DNA of 28,649 bases from an uncultured Clostridiaceae bacterium (GTDB lineage: Bacteria; Bacillota; Clostridia; Oscillospirales; Ruminococcaceae), in contig CAMKFY010000004.1 in NCBI GenBank assembly GCA_946411985.1, forward strand, positions 1-28,649, in the 5' to 3' direction. This document shows positions 16,858 through 24,251 of the stretch, one piece after another. A model generated the notes under the pieces. That model did no database searches and had not been told where the DNA came from. It saw only the letters and a list, made by a program, of their open reading frames with translations. How positions within the stretch are numbered: position 1 is the first letter of the stretch; the number at the start of each line of letters is the position of its first letter. Both the position numbers and the translations under genes were made by a program.

Positions 16858-16885
16858 ATTATACCACCTTTTTAAAAATTGTCAA
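16858..16885 (-). promoter_or_regulatory. Promoter of tRNA-Lys
   Basis: On the minus strand TTGACA (16885-16880), a 16-nt spacer and TATAAT (16863-16858) lie about 20 nt upstream of the tRNA 5' end. Both hexamers are consensus. Confidence 0.85.
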
Positions 16886-16892
16886 TATATTT

Positions 16893-17288
16893 TTATAAAA
16901 TTTTTTTAATTTTTTTATTTTTAATAAAGGGTTCAAAATATTCTTTCAACTTTTCAAATGTTTCCTGGCTCATAGCATGTTCTAACCTGCATGCATCTTT
17001 TTTTGCCACCTCATCGCAAACTCCTAAAAATTTAAAACAAGAATATAAAAAGCAATGCCTTTCATAAATTTTTTTGGCCACTTCTCTGCCACTTTCTGTT
17101 AAAAATATTAACCCATCTTGGCTAACAACCACCAAATTATTTTCTTTAAATTTAGATATTGCGCGCGATATGCTAGGCTTTGAAAAATTCATTTTTAAAG
17201 CCAAATCTATTGAGCGAACATAACCTTTTTCTTTGGTTAAAATTAATATAGCTTCTAAATAATTCTCACCAGATTCATATAATTTCAT
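16893..17288 (-). CDS. DtxR/MntR-family metal-dependent repressor
   Basis: 131 residues, the short form without a C-terminal SH3-like domain. A winged helix (IDLALKMNFSKPSISRAISKFKENNLV...GLIFLTESG) is followed by the dimerisation/metal domain. Visible candidate ligands are His78 and the cluster D-A-C-R-L-E-H (Cys100, Glu103, His104). The Cys matches the iron-type DtxR/IdeR signature rather than the Glu of MntR, so iron sensing is plausible but not certain. The ATG follows GGAGGTGTGAA. It is divergent from ligA, and an inverted repeat lies in the shared upstream region. No transporter gene is adjacent, so its targets are unknown. Confidence 0.9.
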   Translation of the reverse strand: MKLYESGENYLEAILILTKEKGYVRSIDLALKMNFSKPSISRAISKFKENNLVVVSQDGLIFLTESGREVAKKIYERHCFLYSCFKFLGVCDEVAKKDACRLEHAMSQETFEKLKEYFEPFIKNKKIKKIL

Positions 17289-17340
17289 TTCACACCTCCA
17301 CTTTAAATATTAAATTTTTTCTTATATAATTATAATGTGT

Positions 17341-17359
17341 TGTTAACGCAATATTAACA
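17341..17359. promoter_or_regulatory. Perfect inverted repeat, candidate repressor operator
   Basis: TGTTAACGCAATATTAACA has perfect 6-nt arms (TGTTAA / TTAACA) around 7 nt. It lies about 50 nt upstream of the DtxR-type gene and would overlap the -35 region of a minus-strand promoter whose -10 is TATAAT (17334-17329). Autoregulation by the adjacent metalloregulator is inference. Confidence 0.45.
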
Positions 17360-17402
17360 TAAAATTGAAATTTTAAAAATACGGCATTAGGAGGAATTAA
17401 TT

Positions 17403-19403
17403 TTGCAGGAGCTAGAAAGAATAAGAGAAAAGATTAAAAAACTAACCGAAAAAATAAATTACCACAACAATCTATATTATAGCAAAAGCAATCCAGAAAT
17501 TTCAGATTTTGAATATGATATGCTTTTAAGGACACTTTCAGATTTAGAAGAAAAATATCCACAGTTTAAAAATAAACATTCACCAACATTGAAAATTGGA
17601 GAAAAAGCTTCCACATATTTTGAAAAGGTTATACATAAAGTTTTTATGGGCAGCCTTAAAAATGCATACAGTTTTGAAGAACTCTTAAAATTTGAAGAAA
17701 GCGTAAAAGAAAAAATAGACAGCGTAGAATACGTTGTAGAGCCCAAAGTGGACGGCTTATCTATATCTTTAGAATATAAAAACGGCGTACTAATTCGAGG
17801 GTCTACCAGAGGAGATGGCTTTGAAGGCGAAGACGTAACTGAAAACTTAAAAACATTAAACACAATACCAAAACATCTATATAAAGCAGTTCCTTTTTTA
17901 GAGGTGCGCGGTGAAGTATATATGCCTCTAAACACATTTTATGAATTAACCGAAAAACAAAAAAAATTAGGGCAAACCCCATTTAAAAACCCAAGAAACG
18001 CAGCGGCTGGGTCTTTAAGGCAAAAAAATGCTTTTATAACCTCAAAGCGAGGGCTAAAAGCAGTATGCTTTAACATACAGCAAATAGAAGGAGTAAACAT
18101 AAAAACCCAATACGAAGCAATAGACTTTTTAAATAGCCTTGGCCTTAAAACCGTGCCAGAATCTTTAGCGTTTGGAAATATGAAAGATTGTATGCAAAAA
18201 ATACATGATATAGAGCAAGAGAAGCCCTACTACGACTTTGAAATAGACGGAGCTGTTGTTAAGGTAAACTCAATACATCACAGAGAAATTTTAGGTTCAA
18301 ATGCAAAATACCCAAAATGGGCCATAGCTTTTAAATACCCGCCAAAAGAAAAAGAAACCATTCTTAAAAATATTGAAATTAGCGTAGGAAGGTCTGGCAA
18401 TTTAACACCTATTGCAATTTTTAACCCTATAACACTTGCCAAAACAACAATAAACAAAGCATCGCTACACAATCAAGATTTTATAGATAAAAATGATATA
18501 CGAATTGGCGATACTATATTAGTGCGAAAAGCTGGCGAAATAATACCGGAAGTGGTAAAATCTGTTTGCCACCAAGAGAATAGCACCCCATACAAAATTC
18601 CAAACATATGCCCAGTTTGTAAACATGAAGTTATAAAAATAAATGCTTTTGTAAGATGTATAAACCCATCGTGCCCAGCCACCGCACTGCAAAATATAAT
18701 ACATTTTGCATCTAAGGAAGCAATGAATATAGCAGGCTTGGGAGAAAAAACAGTAGAAATTTTAGTTAAAAAAAAACTGATAAAAAATATATACGACTTA
18801 TATACACTAACAAAAGAAGATGTTGTAAAACTGGACGGATTTAGAGAAAAATCTGCCAAAAATTTAATAGATGCAATAGAAAAATCTAAAGAAAATCCGC
18901 CTTGGAGGCTACTTTTTGGGCTAGGAATAAAAGGTGTTGGCCAAAAAACAACCAAAACAATATGCGAAAAATATAAGAATATGTTAAACTTAACAACAGC
19001 CACAGTGGAAGATTTAATGCAAATAAAAGATATAGGCAGGGTTGTGGCGGAAAATATTGTAAAATATTTCTCTTCAAATGAAGCTAAAAATCTAATTACT
19101 AAACTAAAAGATAAGGGGCTAAACTTTACAACAAATCCTGTAGAAAAAAATAAAGAAAATTTAATTTTTGCTGGACTTTCAGTAGCAGTAACTGGTAAAA
19201 TATTAAATATGAGCCGGGAAGAATTAATTTCTTTAGTGGAAAAAAACGGAGGAAGAATAGTAAATACAGTTTCTTATAAAACAACATACCTAATAGCTGG
19301 AAAAAACCCTGGCTCAAAGCTTAACAAAGCTAAAAATTTAAACATAAATATTTTAACCGAAGATGAATTTGTTAATTTAATAAATAAGGAGATGGAAGAA
19401 TGA
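17403..19403 (+). CDS. ligA: NAD-dependent DNA ligase
   Basis: 666 residues, full length. It seals nicks in DNA using NAD+. Domains in order: Ia (NAD binding); adenylation domain with the active-site Lys in EPKVDG (Lys115) and RGSTRGDGFEGEDVT; OB-fold; a four-Cys zinc finger (CPVC...CINPSC); helix-hairpin-helix repeats (about 440-580); and a C-terminal BRCT domain (about 595-666, LSVAVTGKI...GGRIVNTVS). Start: TTG with AGGAGG upstream. Its last four bases overlap the queT start (ATGA), and its final codons carry the queT ribosome binding site. A degraded copy of its 3' portion lies at 20164-20416. Confidence 0.97.
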   Translation: MQELERIREKIKKLTEKINYHNNLYYSKSNPEISDFEYDMLLRTLSDLEEKYPQFKNKHSPTLKIGEKASTYFEKVIHKVFMGSLKNAYSFEELLKFEESVKEKIDSVEYVVEPKVDGLSISLEYKNGVLIRGSTRGDGFEGEDVTENLKTLNTIPKHLYKAVPFLEVRGEVYMPLNTFYELTEKQKKLGQTPFKNPRNAAAGSLRQKNAFITSKRGLKAVCFNIQQIEGVNIKTQYEAIDFLNSLGLKTVPESLAFGNMKDCMQKIHDIEQEKPYYDFEIDGAVVKVNSIHHREILGSNAKYPKWAIAFKYPPKEKETILKNIEISVGRSGNLTPIAIFNPITLAKTTINKASLHNQDFIDKNDIRIGDTILVRKAGEIIPEVVKSVCHQENSTPYKIPNICPVCKHEVIKINAFVRCINPSCPATALQNIIHFASKEAMNIAGLGEKTVEILVKKKLIKNIYDLYTLTKEDVVKLDGFREKSAKNLIDAIEKSKENPPWRLLFGLGIKGVGQKTTKTICEKYKNMLNLTTATVEDLMQIKDIGRVVAENIVKYFSSNEAKNLITKLKDKGLNFTTNPVEKNKENLIFAGLSVAVTGKILNMSREELISLVEKNGGRIVNTVSYKTTYLIAGKNPGSKLNKAKNLNINILTEDEFVNLINKEMEE

Positions 19404-19915
19404 AAACTTTAACACTCAAAAATATAGTAGTGGCCTCCATAATAGCTGCTATGTATACCGCTCTTACCATAGCATTTGCTGAAATATCTTACAAAGATGT
19501 GCAATTTAGAATAAGCGAAGCCCTTACAGTGCTACCAATTTTTACAATAGGAGCAGTGCCTGGTTTAACACTAGGTTGCATAATATCAAACATATATGGA
19601 TGGGTTAATGGCAATAATCCAATGGCAGCAGTAGATGTGGTAGTAGGGCCTTTAGCTACTTTAATAGCTTCTATAATTACATATCAAATGGGAAAAATAT
19701 TAAAAAACAAAACACAAAGATATATATTTGTTCCTCTCCCTACCATTTTGTTAAACGCTATAATTGTAGGGGCAGAAATAACAATTACGCAAGGTGGAAA
19801 CATTTTTTTTAACACGTTGTTTGTTGGAATTGGAGAATTAACAGTATGTTATATTTTAGGAGTGCCTTTAATGTTTGCGCTACATAAAAATGACATATAT
19901 AAAAAAATTTTCTAA
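19400..19915 (+). CDS. queT: QueT-family transporter S component, copy 1
   Basis: 171 residues with about 5-6 transmembrane helices. The conserved signatures Q-F-R-I-S-E-A-L-T-V-L-P, GLTLGCIISNIYG and GELTVCYILGVPLM mark the QueT family, the substrate-binding part of an ECF transporter for a queuosine precursor (preQ0/preQ1-type). It is translationally coupled to ligA (ATGA) with GGAGATGGAAGA upstream. ECF energising subunits are not in this window; QueT normally shares them from elsewhere in the genome. No preQ1 riboswitch is visible upstream. It is intact and about two-thirds identical to copy 2 at 20417. Confidence 0.92.
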   Translation: MKTLTLKNIVVASIIAAMYTALTIAFAEISYKDVQFRISEALTVLPIFTIGAVPGLTLGCIISNIYGWVNGNNPMAAVDVVVGPLATLIASIITYQMGKILKNKTQRYIFVPLPTILLNAIIVGAEITITQGGNIFFNTLFVGIGELTVCYILGVPLMFALHKNDIYKKIF

Positions 19916-20018
19916 AAATATTAAAATGAAGTAAAGGTTAATTTTTCTTAAAACATAATGTTTATGGCATAACTGTAACATTTGTGGTATATAATGTTTT
20001 AAGCGGTTTGGTTTTAAT

Positions 20019-20107
20019 TTATAGTTTATATGTAAACGTTTAGATTTATGTTTATTTAGGTGGAAACAGAGTCTGTTTAGCGGTTACATTGTAAAAGATA
20101 TATTCAT
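20019..20107 (+). pseudogene. Decayed copy of the SRP RNA gene
   Basis: The sequence after queT copy 1 follows that after queT copy 2: a shared GTTAATTTTTCTT, a TATATAAT, GGTTTTRATTTATAGTT and T-G-T-R-A-A-C-R-T-T-T, continuing into the SRP RNA 5' arm with mostly G-to-A and C-to-T changes. The 3' arm survives as GGTTACATT against GTTCACATT. The central GGAA-loop domain is largely deleted, so it cannot bind Ffh in the normal way. The -35 region upstream has also been broken by an insertion. Confidence 0.55.
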
Positions 20108-20113
20108 TTAAAA

Positions 20114-20163
20114 ATGGCTATATTTCAAAACCATATTGCTTACACAACTAAAACAGAAAAAGT
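20114..20163 (+). pseudogene. Remnant of dnaX 5' coding sequence
   Basis: GGCTATATTTCAAAACCATATTGCTT and the following ~25 nt align with dnaX around codons 16-32 (GTTATATCTCAAAATCATATTACTT, encoding VISQNHIT). The dnaX start region between the SRP remnant and this segment is deleted. It marks the downstream edge of the duplicated unit and ends where the ligA remnant begins. Confidence 0.65.
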
Positions 20164-20416
20164 ATAAAATTTAATGTAAATAAGATATATAGGAATATAT
20201 AGGCAGAGTTGTGGCAAAAAATATCGTAAAATTATTTTTCTTCAAACAAAATTAACATCTAATTATTAAATTAAAAGATAGAGGCTAAATTTTACAGCAC
20301 ACTACGCAAAAAATTAAGGAAAAGCTAGAAAAAGCCTTAGCTAAAAAAACTTAAGTATAAAATTTTTACCAGAATATAAGTTTATTAATTTAATAAATAA
20401 ACAAGGAGATTGAAGA
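20164..20416 (+). pseudogene. Remnant of ligA 3' end
   Basis: This stretch repeats the end of ligA in order: ATTTAATGTAAATAA, then ATAGGCAGAGTTGTGGC, TTCTTCAAA, CTAATTATTAAATTAAAAGATA, a large deletion removing much of the BRCT region, and finally GTTTATTAATTTAATAAATAAA followed by AAGGAGATTGAAGAATG. Multiple stops and frameshifts are present. Only the terminal segment still has a use: it carries the ribosome binding site of queT copy 2. It matches ligA from about 19008 to 19403. Confidence 0.85.
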
Positions 20417-20929
20417 ATGAAATTTTTAACATTTAAAAATATGTTAATAGCCATTATAATAGCTGCCATTTATATAGCTCTTACAATAGCATTTGCTCCA
20501 ATATCTTACAAAGCAATACAATTTAGAATAAGCGATGCTCTTGCAGTATTACCAATTTTTACAATAGCATCAATACCTGGTTTAACACTAGGCTGCATTA
20601 TATCAAACATATACGGCGTGGTTAGTGGCAACGACCCAATGTCAACAGATATATTAGTAGGGGCTATAGCCGCATTAATGTCTGCTATAGTTACATACCA
20701 AATAGGAAAAATATTAACAAGCAAGACGCAAAAATATATAGTTGGCCCTCTCCCTACCGTTTTAATAAAAACTATAATTATAGGCGCAGAACTAACAATT
20801 GTAGGAGGCAAAAGCATTATTTATAATATGTTTTTTGTTGGAATTGGAGAATTAACAGTATGCTATATTTTAGGAGTGCCTTTAATGTTTGCGCTATATA
20901 GAAATGACCTATATAAAAAAATTTTTTAA
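20417..20929 (+). CDS. queT: QueT-family transporter S component, copy 2
   Basis: 170 residues with the same helices and signatures as copy 1 (QFRISDALAVLPIFTI, GLTLGCIISNIYG, GELTVCYILGVPLM). It is about two-thirds identical to copy 1, with an identical VGIGELTVCYILGVPLMFAL block. Differences concentrate in the middle (VSGNDPMSTDILVGAIAALM). It arose with the tandem duplication of the ligA-dnaX interval, and its ribosome binding site AAGGAG derives from the decayed ligA tail. Intact coding against dead neighbours argues for selection to keep both copies, either for dosage or for a different substrate such as another queuosine precursor. I cannot tell which. Confidence 0.9.
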   Translation: MKFLTFKNMLIAIIIAAIYIALTIAFAPISYKAIQFRISDALAVLPIFTIASIPGLTLGCIISNIYGVVSGNDPMSTDILVGAIAALMSAIVTYQIGKILTSKTQKYIVGPLPTVLIKTIIIGAELTIVGGKSIIYNMFFVGIGELTVCYILGVPLMFALYRNDLYKKIF

Positions 20930-20957
20930 AAAATATTAAAATAAAAGTTAATTTTTC

Positions 20958-20986
20958 TTGCAATTATAATATTTATGATATATAAT
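20958..20986 (+). promoter_or_regulatory. Promoter of the SRP RNA gene
   Basis: TTGCAA (20958-20963), a 17-nt spacer and TATAAT (20981-20986). Transcription would begin around 20993, about 17 nt before the outer stem of the SRP RNA. Confidence 0.78.
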
Positions 20987-21009
20987 ATCCCAAGTAGTTT
21001 GGTTTTGAT

Positions 21010-21146
21010 TTATAGTTCTAATTGTGAACATTTGGGCTCTGTGCGTGTGGAGCTTGTGAACCATGTCAGGCGGGGAACCGAGCAGCATTAAGCAATGTTT
21101 CCATAGCGCCGCAGAATCACCTGAGTGTTCACATTTAGAACTATAA
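21010..21146 (+). ncRNA. ffs: Signal recognition particle RNA (small bacterial type)
   Basis: The Ffh-binding domain is clear: GTCAGG, then CGG-GGAA-CCG (GGAA tetraloop), then AGCAGC (21065-21086). The ends form a long stem: 21010-21021 pairs with 21135-21146 (12 bp) and TGTGAACA (21023-21030) pairs with TGTTCACA (21126-21133), with a single T-T mismatch between. The hairpin form without an Alu domain is the small type, rather than the ~270-nt form of Bacillus. It lies directly upstream of dnaX, the usual Firmicute position. No terminator follows, so transcription may run on into dnaX. Confidence 0.93.
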
Positions 21147-21182
21147 ATTTAAATAGTTGTGGTTGCGTGGAGAATACTAGTT

Positions 21183-22676
21183 ATGTATGTTGCACTTTAT
21201 AGAAAATATAGGCCAAAATTGTTTAAAGATGTTATATCTCAAAATCATATTACTTCCGCACTAAAAAACGAAGTTAATTCAAGAAAAATTGTTCATTCAT
21301 ATGTTTTTACTGGGCCAAAAGGAACTGGAAAAACTACGTGTGCCAGAATATTTGCAAAAGCAATAAATTGTGAAAACCCCATATGCGGTGAACCTTGTTG
21401 TAGTTGTAAAATATGCCAAGGCCTGCAGGACGGCTCAATTCTAGACGTTGTAGAAATGGACGGCGCAAGCAACAACAGCGTTAACGATATACGCTCCCTA
21501 AGAGAAGAGGCTGGTTTTGTGCCCACAATATGCAGATATAGAGTTTATATAATAGATGAAGCTCACATGCTGTCTGCCAGTGCTTTTAACGCCCTGCTTA
21601 AAATAATGGAAGAACCACCAGATTGCGTTGTTTTCGTTTTAGCCACTACAGATGTGTATAAGATACCGCAAACAATAATGTCTAGATGCCAAATGTTTGG
21701 GTTTAGGAGAATTAGAGTTGCAGATATAACAAAAGAGCTCATAAACATTTGCCAAAAAGAGGGCGTAAATATATCTGAAAAAGCGGCACAAAGCATAGCA
21801 TATGTTTCTTATGGCTCTATGAGGGACGCAATTTCGATGCTAGATTGTTGCCTTGCGTACAAGGTTAGTTTAAGCGAGAAAAACGTAGAAGAAATTTTGA
21901 ATGGTGTGGATTATAATTATATTTTATCTTTGCACAAAGCAATAAAACAAAAAGACATTTCAAGAGCAATAGAAATAATATCTAACATTTATTATAGTGG
22001 AAAAAATTTAGAGAATGTTGTTTTAGAATTAATAGAATTCTACCACGAAATGCTATATTATGATATATTTAAAAGTGAAGCTAAGAGCAGGTTGGAGTAT
22101 TGTAAATATGTAGATTTTTTAAGTGAGGGCGCTAACTTTAAAGCAGAGCATATATCTTACATTTTAGATGAATTTTTGTCTTGCTTGGGAAAAATTAAAA
22201 ACTCATTAAACAGTAAACTACACCTCGAAATGACAATGCTTAAGATAATTGGGTATTTTAGCAATCTCCCACAAATTATGCATGTTGAAAATGAAAAGAT
22301 GAATTCTAATAACAACCCCGAACCTAGTGTTAAGTTGGGTTTTAGTTTATTTGAAGGTTGGGGTGGCATTTTGTTAAAACTCAAAAATGGTAATTACAAA
22401 AATTTGTCTAGCTTGTTGGAAGGCTCTAAAGCATATATACTAAACAAAGAAATAGTGGTTTGCGTTGAAAATCCTGAAAAAAGCAAAGATATATTAGCTG
22501 AGAAGCAGAATTTAATAACCGCTATAAAAGCTCTAACAAACGAAAGCTTTAGTTTAAGTTTTAATTTTAGTAATTTTAAGGAAAAGCCACAAAATTATGG
22601 CGGACAGGTTAAGAATAGTTTGGAACAATTTCTAGAAATTGCTAAATCAGAAAATATAGATGTGCAAGAGAAATAA
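21183..22676 (+). CDS. dnaX: DNA polymerase III subunit gamma/tau
   Basis: About 497 residues. This is the clamp-loader ATPase of the replisome. It begins MYVALYRKYRPKLF, the standard DnaX start. Walker A is GPKGTGKT (44-51), zinc-binding cysteines are C63, C72, C75, C78, the DExx box is IIDEAHML, and the SRC motif is in IMSRCQMF. The ATG at 21183 has TGGAGA upstream; an upstream in-frame GTG at 21159 would add residues outside the family alignment. The C-terminal tail is short and low in recognisable tau features. No correctly framed slippery site was found. Order SRP RNA-dnaX-ybaB-recR is conserved in Firmicutes. Confidence 0.96.
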   Translation: MYVALYRKYRPKLFKDVISQNHITSALKNEVNSRKIVHSYVFTGPKGTGKTTCARIFAKAINCENPICGEPCCSCKICQGLQDGSILDVVEMDGASNNSVNDIRSLREEAGFVPTICRYRVYIIDEAHMLSASAFNALLKIMEEPPDCVVFVLATTDVYKIPQTIMSRCQMFGFRRIRVADITKELINICQKEGVNISEKAAQSIAYVSYGSMRDAISMLDCCLAYKVSLSEKNVEEILNGVDYNYILSLHKAIKQKDISRAIEIISNIYYSGKNLENVVLELIEFYHEMLYYDIFKSEAKSRLEYCKYVDFLSEGANFKAEHISYILDEFLSCLGKIKNSLNSKLHLEMTMLKIIGYFSNLPQIMHVENEKMNSNNNPEPSVKLGFSLFEGWGGILLKLKNGNYKNLSSLLEGSKAYILNKEIVVCVENPEKSKDILAEKQNLITAIKALTNESFSLSFNFSNFKEKPQNYGGQVKNSLEQFLEIAKSENIDVQEK

Positions 22677-22730
22677 ATTTTTTATTTAGTTTTCTTTAAA
22701 CAATTTAAACAAAATTAGGAGGATTTTAAA

Positions 22731-23159
22731 ATGAAATCTAAAAGAATTGGTGACGCTGGCATAGAAAACTTTCAAGCTAACGGAATGGTAGAATATGGGA
22801 AAGTTAAAAGTAAATTAGATGCGTTGTCGACTGAAATGGATGATATGAGATTTATGGGTAGTGCTGCGGACGGAAATATTCAGACTGTTGGCACAGGTGC
22901 CAAAAGAATGTTAGAACTAATAATTAATGAAGAGTATATTAATAAAACCCTTTTAGATGAAGAATTTTTAAAAGAATTCGGCGTTGAAGGCAAAAACATA
23001 GTGAAGTTTAGAATAGCATTTAATCAAAAATTTATTAAAGTTAAGGACAACATTTTAGTGAGTACGAATAACGTCATCCAAAAAATTGATGATTACACAG
23101 ATAAACAAATAGACAAAATAACAAAAGGCGTAAATATACCGGGGTTTTCAGGGTTTTAA
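22731..23159 (+). CDS. Divergent YbaB/EbfC-like nucleoid-associated protein
   Basis: 142 residues. Sequence similarity to YbaB/EbfC is faint: a helical KVKSKLDALSTEMDDM region, a small strand region (AADGNIQTVGTGAKRMLELIINEEYI), a C-terminal helix (NNVIQKIDDYTDKQIDKITKGV) and the typical ending NIPGFSGF. The position between dnaX and recR is exactly that of ybaB in Firmicutes, and this decides the call. It is longer than usual (about 105-115), with extra sequence in the middle (LLDEEFLKEFGVEGKNIVKFRI). Ribosome binding site AGGAGG; only 2 nt separate it from recR. The expected role is DNA binding near replication and repair; not certain. Confidence 0.72.
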   Translation: MKSKRIGDAGIENFQANGMVEYGKVKSKLDALSTEMDDMRFMGSAADGNIQTVGTGAKRMLELIINEEYINKTLLDEEFLKEFGVEGKNIVKFRIAFNQKFIKVKDNILVSTNNVIQKIDDYTDKQIDKITKGVNIPGFSGF

Positions 23160-23161
23160 AA

Positions 23162-23764
23162 ATGGCTAGCGGTATGGGTAGTTTGGAGAATTTAGCTAGA
23201 AGTTTTGCTTCCATGCCTGGTGTGAGCACGAAGTTTGCGTGGAAGCTAGCTTTTCATATTTTAACGCTAAAGAAGGATGAAGTGCTTTCAATTTCTAATA
23301 ATATAATTAAAGCTTTTGAGAACACAAAGAGATGCAATATATGTCAAAATTTCACAGACGAAGAAGTATGCAGCATATGTAGCAATGAAAGTAGAGATAA
23401 AAGTAAAGTTTGCGTTGTGCAATACCCTAAAGATGTTTTCACCTTGGAAAGATGTAATGCATATTTTGGACGATATCATGTATTGCACGGTTTGTTGTCC
23501 CCGGCGGAAGGGGTAGGGCCAAAACAGCTAACAATAAAAGAATTAATAAAAAATATAAAGCAAAACGGTTGCATTAAAGAAGTTATATTAGCCACAAACC
23601 CAACTGTTGAGGGGGAAGCCACTGCAATGTATGTGGCAAACATTTTAAAGCCTTTCAACCTTAATTTAACTAGAATAGCATATGGGATATCTGTTGGAAG
23701 TGAAATACAATATGCGGACAGTGTAACTATTTTAAAAGCCATAGAAAATAGAAATAAAATTTAA
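23162..23764 (+). CDS. recR: Recombination protein RecR
   Basis: 200 residues, normal length. It partners RecO and RecF to load RecA at gaps. It has an N-terminal helix-hairpin-helix-like segment (LARSFASMPGVSTKFAWKLAFHIL), a four-Cys zinc finger (C58, C61, C70, C73), a Toprim domain with VILATNPTVEGEATAMYVA, and the Walker-like C-terminal end (LTRIAYGISVGSEIQYADSVTI). It starts 2 nt after the ybaB-like stop. smpB follows after 16 nt, so dnaX through smpB may be one operon. Confidence 0.98.
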   Translation: MASGMGSLENLARSFASMPGVSTKFAWKLAFHILTLKKDEVLSISNNIIKAFENTKRCNICQNFTDEEVCSICSNESRDKSKVCVVQYPKDVFTLERCNAYFGRYHVLHGLLSPAEGVGPKQLTIKELIKNIKQNGCIKEVILATNPTVEGEATAMYVANILKPFNLNLTRIAYGISVGSEIQYADSVTILKAIENRNKI

Positions 23765-23780
23765 TTAAAAAGGTTTATCT

Positions 23781-24248
23781 ATGAAGAAAATTTCTAAAAA
23801 TATTATATCTTCCAATAGGAAAGCTAGTTTTAATTATGAAATAAAAGACACATATGAGGCAGGTATAGAGTTAAAAGGCACAGAAGTTAAATCTTTACGT
23901 AGAGCTAGTGTTAGTTTGAAAGATAGCTATTGCGTTGTGCAAGGTGGGCAAATTTTTGTTTTTAATATGTACATTGCGCCATATGAAAACGGAAATATTT
24001 TCAATAAAGACCCATTACGAAAGAGGAAACTTTTAATGCATAAAAAGGAGATAAAAAATTTATACGACATTGTGCGGCAAAAAGGCTTCTCAATAATTCC
24101 GCTATCTATGTATTTTAATAGGGCTATAGTTAAAGTTAAAATTGGAGTTTGCCGAGGTAAAAAGGTTTACGATAAAAGAAACGATATAGCAAAAAAAGAT
24201 GCGAACAGAAGAATAGAACGAAATTTAAAGCAAAATTATAGATATTAG
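23781..24248 (+). CDS. smpB: SsrA-binding protein SmpB
   Basis: 155 residues. It binds tmRNA and places it in the A site of stalled ribosomes. Conserved motifs are NRKASFNYEIKDTYEAGIEL, GTEVKSLR, the NMYIAPYENGNIFN segment and the basic C-terminal tail with YDKRNDIAKKDANRRIER. AAAAAGG precedes the ATG. The ssrA gene starts 3 nt after its stop codon, so the protein and its RNA partner are physically linked and possibly cotranscribed. Confidence 0.98.
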   Translation: MKKISKNIISSNRKASFNYEIKDTYEAGIELKGTEVKSLRRASVSLKDSYCVVQGGQIFVFNMYIAPYENGNIFNKDPLRKRKLLMHKKEIKNLYDIVRQKGFSIIPLSMYFNRAIVKVKIGVCRGKKVYDKRNDIAKKDANRRIERNLKQNYRY

Positions 24249-24251
24249 TTT

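Noticed and set aside
19916..20416. preQ1 riboswitch upstream of queT copy 2
   Set aside because: The gap is explained by SRP RNA, dnaX and ligA remnants; no preQ1 aptamer consensus was seen.
22476..22484. A6G run in dnaX as a programmed frameshift site for gamma production
   Set aside because: The zero-frame codons are GAA AAA AGC, so the heptamer is not in the A AAA AAG phase required for -1 slippage, and no stimulatory hairpin is evident.
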